A stretch of 7,143 nucleotides of DNA. It comes from an uncultured Clostridia bacterium. Lineage in GTDB: Bacteria; Bacillota; Clostridia; Oscillospirales; Acutalibacteraceae. The DNA lies in NCBI GenBank assembly GCA_945221685.1, contig CALYNN010000078.1, positions 1 through 7,143 on the forward strand, written 5' to 3'. The notes under the pieces were generated by a model. It did no database searches. It was not told the DNA's origin and saw only the letters and a list, made by a program, of their open reading frames with translations. A program made the translations under genes and the position numbers. This document shows positions 6,447 through 7,143 of this stretch, piece by piece. The first letter of the stretch is position 1; each line of letters starts with the position of its first letter.

Positions 6447-7089
6447 TTAGTGAAGCGGCTTAATTCTGTAAACCGCTACGCCGTGCTTTTGGATAACTGC
6501 CGAAGCCGTATCCGACACGGTGCGCTCATCGGTCCACAGGTCGTGGATTTCAAAGCCCTTGGCACCCGAAAGGTCAAGGTATTCATTATCCCTAAGGGTA
6601 TTAATATCAAAGCTGATATTCTTTGACTTTGCGCCCTTGTTAAGAATACAGAGCGCCGCGTCGCCGTTTGCAAGGGGACGAACGAGAACATCTGTTGAAA
6701 GGCTTCTTTGAATTCTGTGAGCCGCCTTGCCCAAAGGGTCTTGGTCAATAGCTATAAGCTGGCGGTTGGTAACAATTTTAAGGGTGCTGTTGCCGTCAAC
6801 GCAGTTGTTGTTGCCGTCAACAAATTTTCTTATATCGTTGCCAAGCATAAGAGGAGCCGCCATCATACACCAAAGAGAAAAGTGTGCCTTGTTTTCTGCC
6901 TCGGTCAGCTTGCCGTTGCCTACCTCAAGCATATCGGGGTCGTTCCAGCCGCCGGGCTTAGAGGTTTTGCACTTGTTAATGGTGTAGTTATAAAGCGCCA
7001 TAATGCTTTGCCAATTTGGTAAAATATCGTGGGTGGTGCGCCACATATTTCCTGCCTTTGCGCCCCAATCCCAAGGGCAAGCGGTGCCC
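6447..7089 (-). CDS. Alpha-galactosidase, glycoside hydrolase family 27, C-terminal part only
   Basis: GH27 enzymes release terminal alpha-galactose from raffinose-type sugars and galactomannans with retention of configuration. The fragment begins inside the catalytic barrel. GTACPWDWG fits the region after the family CEWG motif; WRTTHDI corresponds to the WRNFADI segment of human alpha-galactosidase A, whose Asp231 is the acid/base, so that residue is present here. GGWNDPDMLEVGNG, HFSLWCMMAAPLMLGNDIR and IAIDQDPLGK follow. The last roughly 90 residues form the usual beta-sandwich C-terminal domain, ending in HGVAVYRI. The N-terminal half, including the nucleophile Asp and any signal peptide, is missing. 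The frame runs open to an ATG at 7104-7106, but that Met and the residues CISD are translated adapter; real coding ends at 7089. It is convergent with the SecB-like gene. Confidence 0.93.
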
Positions 7090-7143
7090 CTGTCACTTAT
7101 ACACATCTGACGCTGCCGACGATCTTACGCGTGTAGATCTCGG
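7090..7143. other. Nextera (Tn5) sequencing-library adapter, not genomic
   Basis: Positions 7090-7108 match the 19-bp Tn5 mosaic end with one mismatch (A for T at 7095). Positions 7109-7122 are the read-linker GACGCTGCCGACGA. Positions 7123-7130, TCTTACGC, are the reverse complement of GCGTAAGA, which I recall as Illumina i5 index S517. Positions 7131-7143, GTGTAGATCTCGG, begin the P5 reverse complement. The four blocks in the correct order make this certain to be untrimmed adapter carried into the assembly. Confidence 0.98.

Noticed and set aside
7090..7108. A Tn5-type 19-bp transposon end, suggesting a mobile element
   Set aside because: It is followed by the Nextera linker, a library index and P5 sequence, so it is adapter and not a natural transposon terminus.

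Overview
This window looks like a complete short-read contig from a Gram-positive, Clostridia-type Firmicute, probably a gut or other anaerobic metagenome. The reasons are moderate GC, strong GGAGG-type ribosome binding sites, consensus sigma-A-like promoters (TTGACA/TATAAT, 17-bp spacer), a clostridial-looking purA, a DUF1846 protein and plant-glycan hydrolases. The taxonomy is inferred from style, not from a marker gene.

Layout, left to right. Positions 1-4372 hold a minus-strand nucleotide-metabolism block that reads purA (adenylosuccinate synthetase), then a DUF1846 protein, then pyrG (CTP synthase, cut short at the left edge). purA has a perfect consensus promoter. An intrinsic terminator and a second good promoter sit between purA and the DUF1846 gene. 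The 208-bp gap 4373-4580 carries the purA promoter and the upstream region of a divergent plus-strand pair: a GH28-family protein (4581-5960) and, 2 nt later, a small SecB-like protein (5963-6370). A strong bidirectional hairpin terminator (6387-6424) separates this pair from a convergent minus-strand GH27 alpha-galactosidase, of which only the C-terminal part is present.

Both ends are artefactual or unreliable. The last 54 bases (7090-7143) are Nextera/Tn5 library adapter: mosaic end with one mismatch, read-2 linker, an 8-nt i5 index and the start of P5. The apparent start of the GH27 ORF therefore lies in adapter. At the left end the pyrG frame meets a stop at 49-51, but the 16 codons beyond it still read as a corrupted version of the conserved ERHRHRYE region. 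This points to base-call errors at a contig edge rather than a natural truncation.

Functionally, purA and pyrG are housekeeping steps to AMP and CTP. GH28 and GH27 point to use of plant cell-wall oligosaccharides. I see no CRISPR, transposon, phage, RNA gene or clear new defence or biosynthetic system. The least ordinary biology is the GH28-like protein, which keeps the three catalytic aspartates but lacks the usual GHG and RIK motifs and a signal peptide, together with its closely coupled SecB-like partner.
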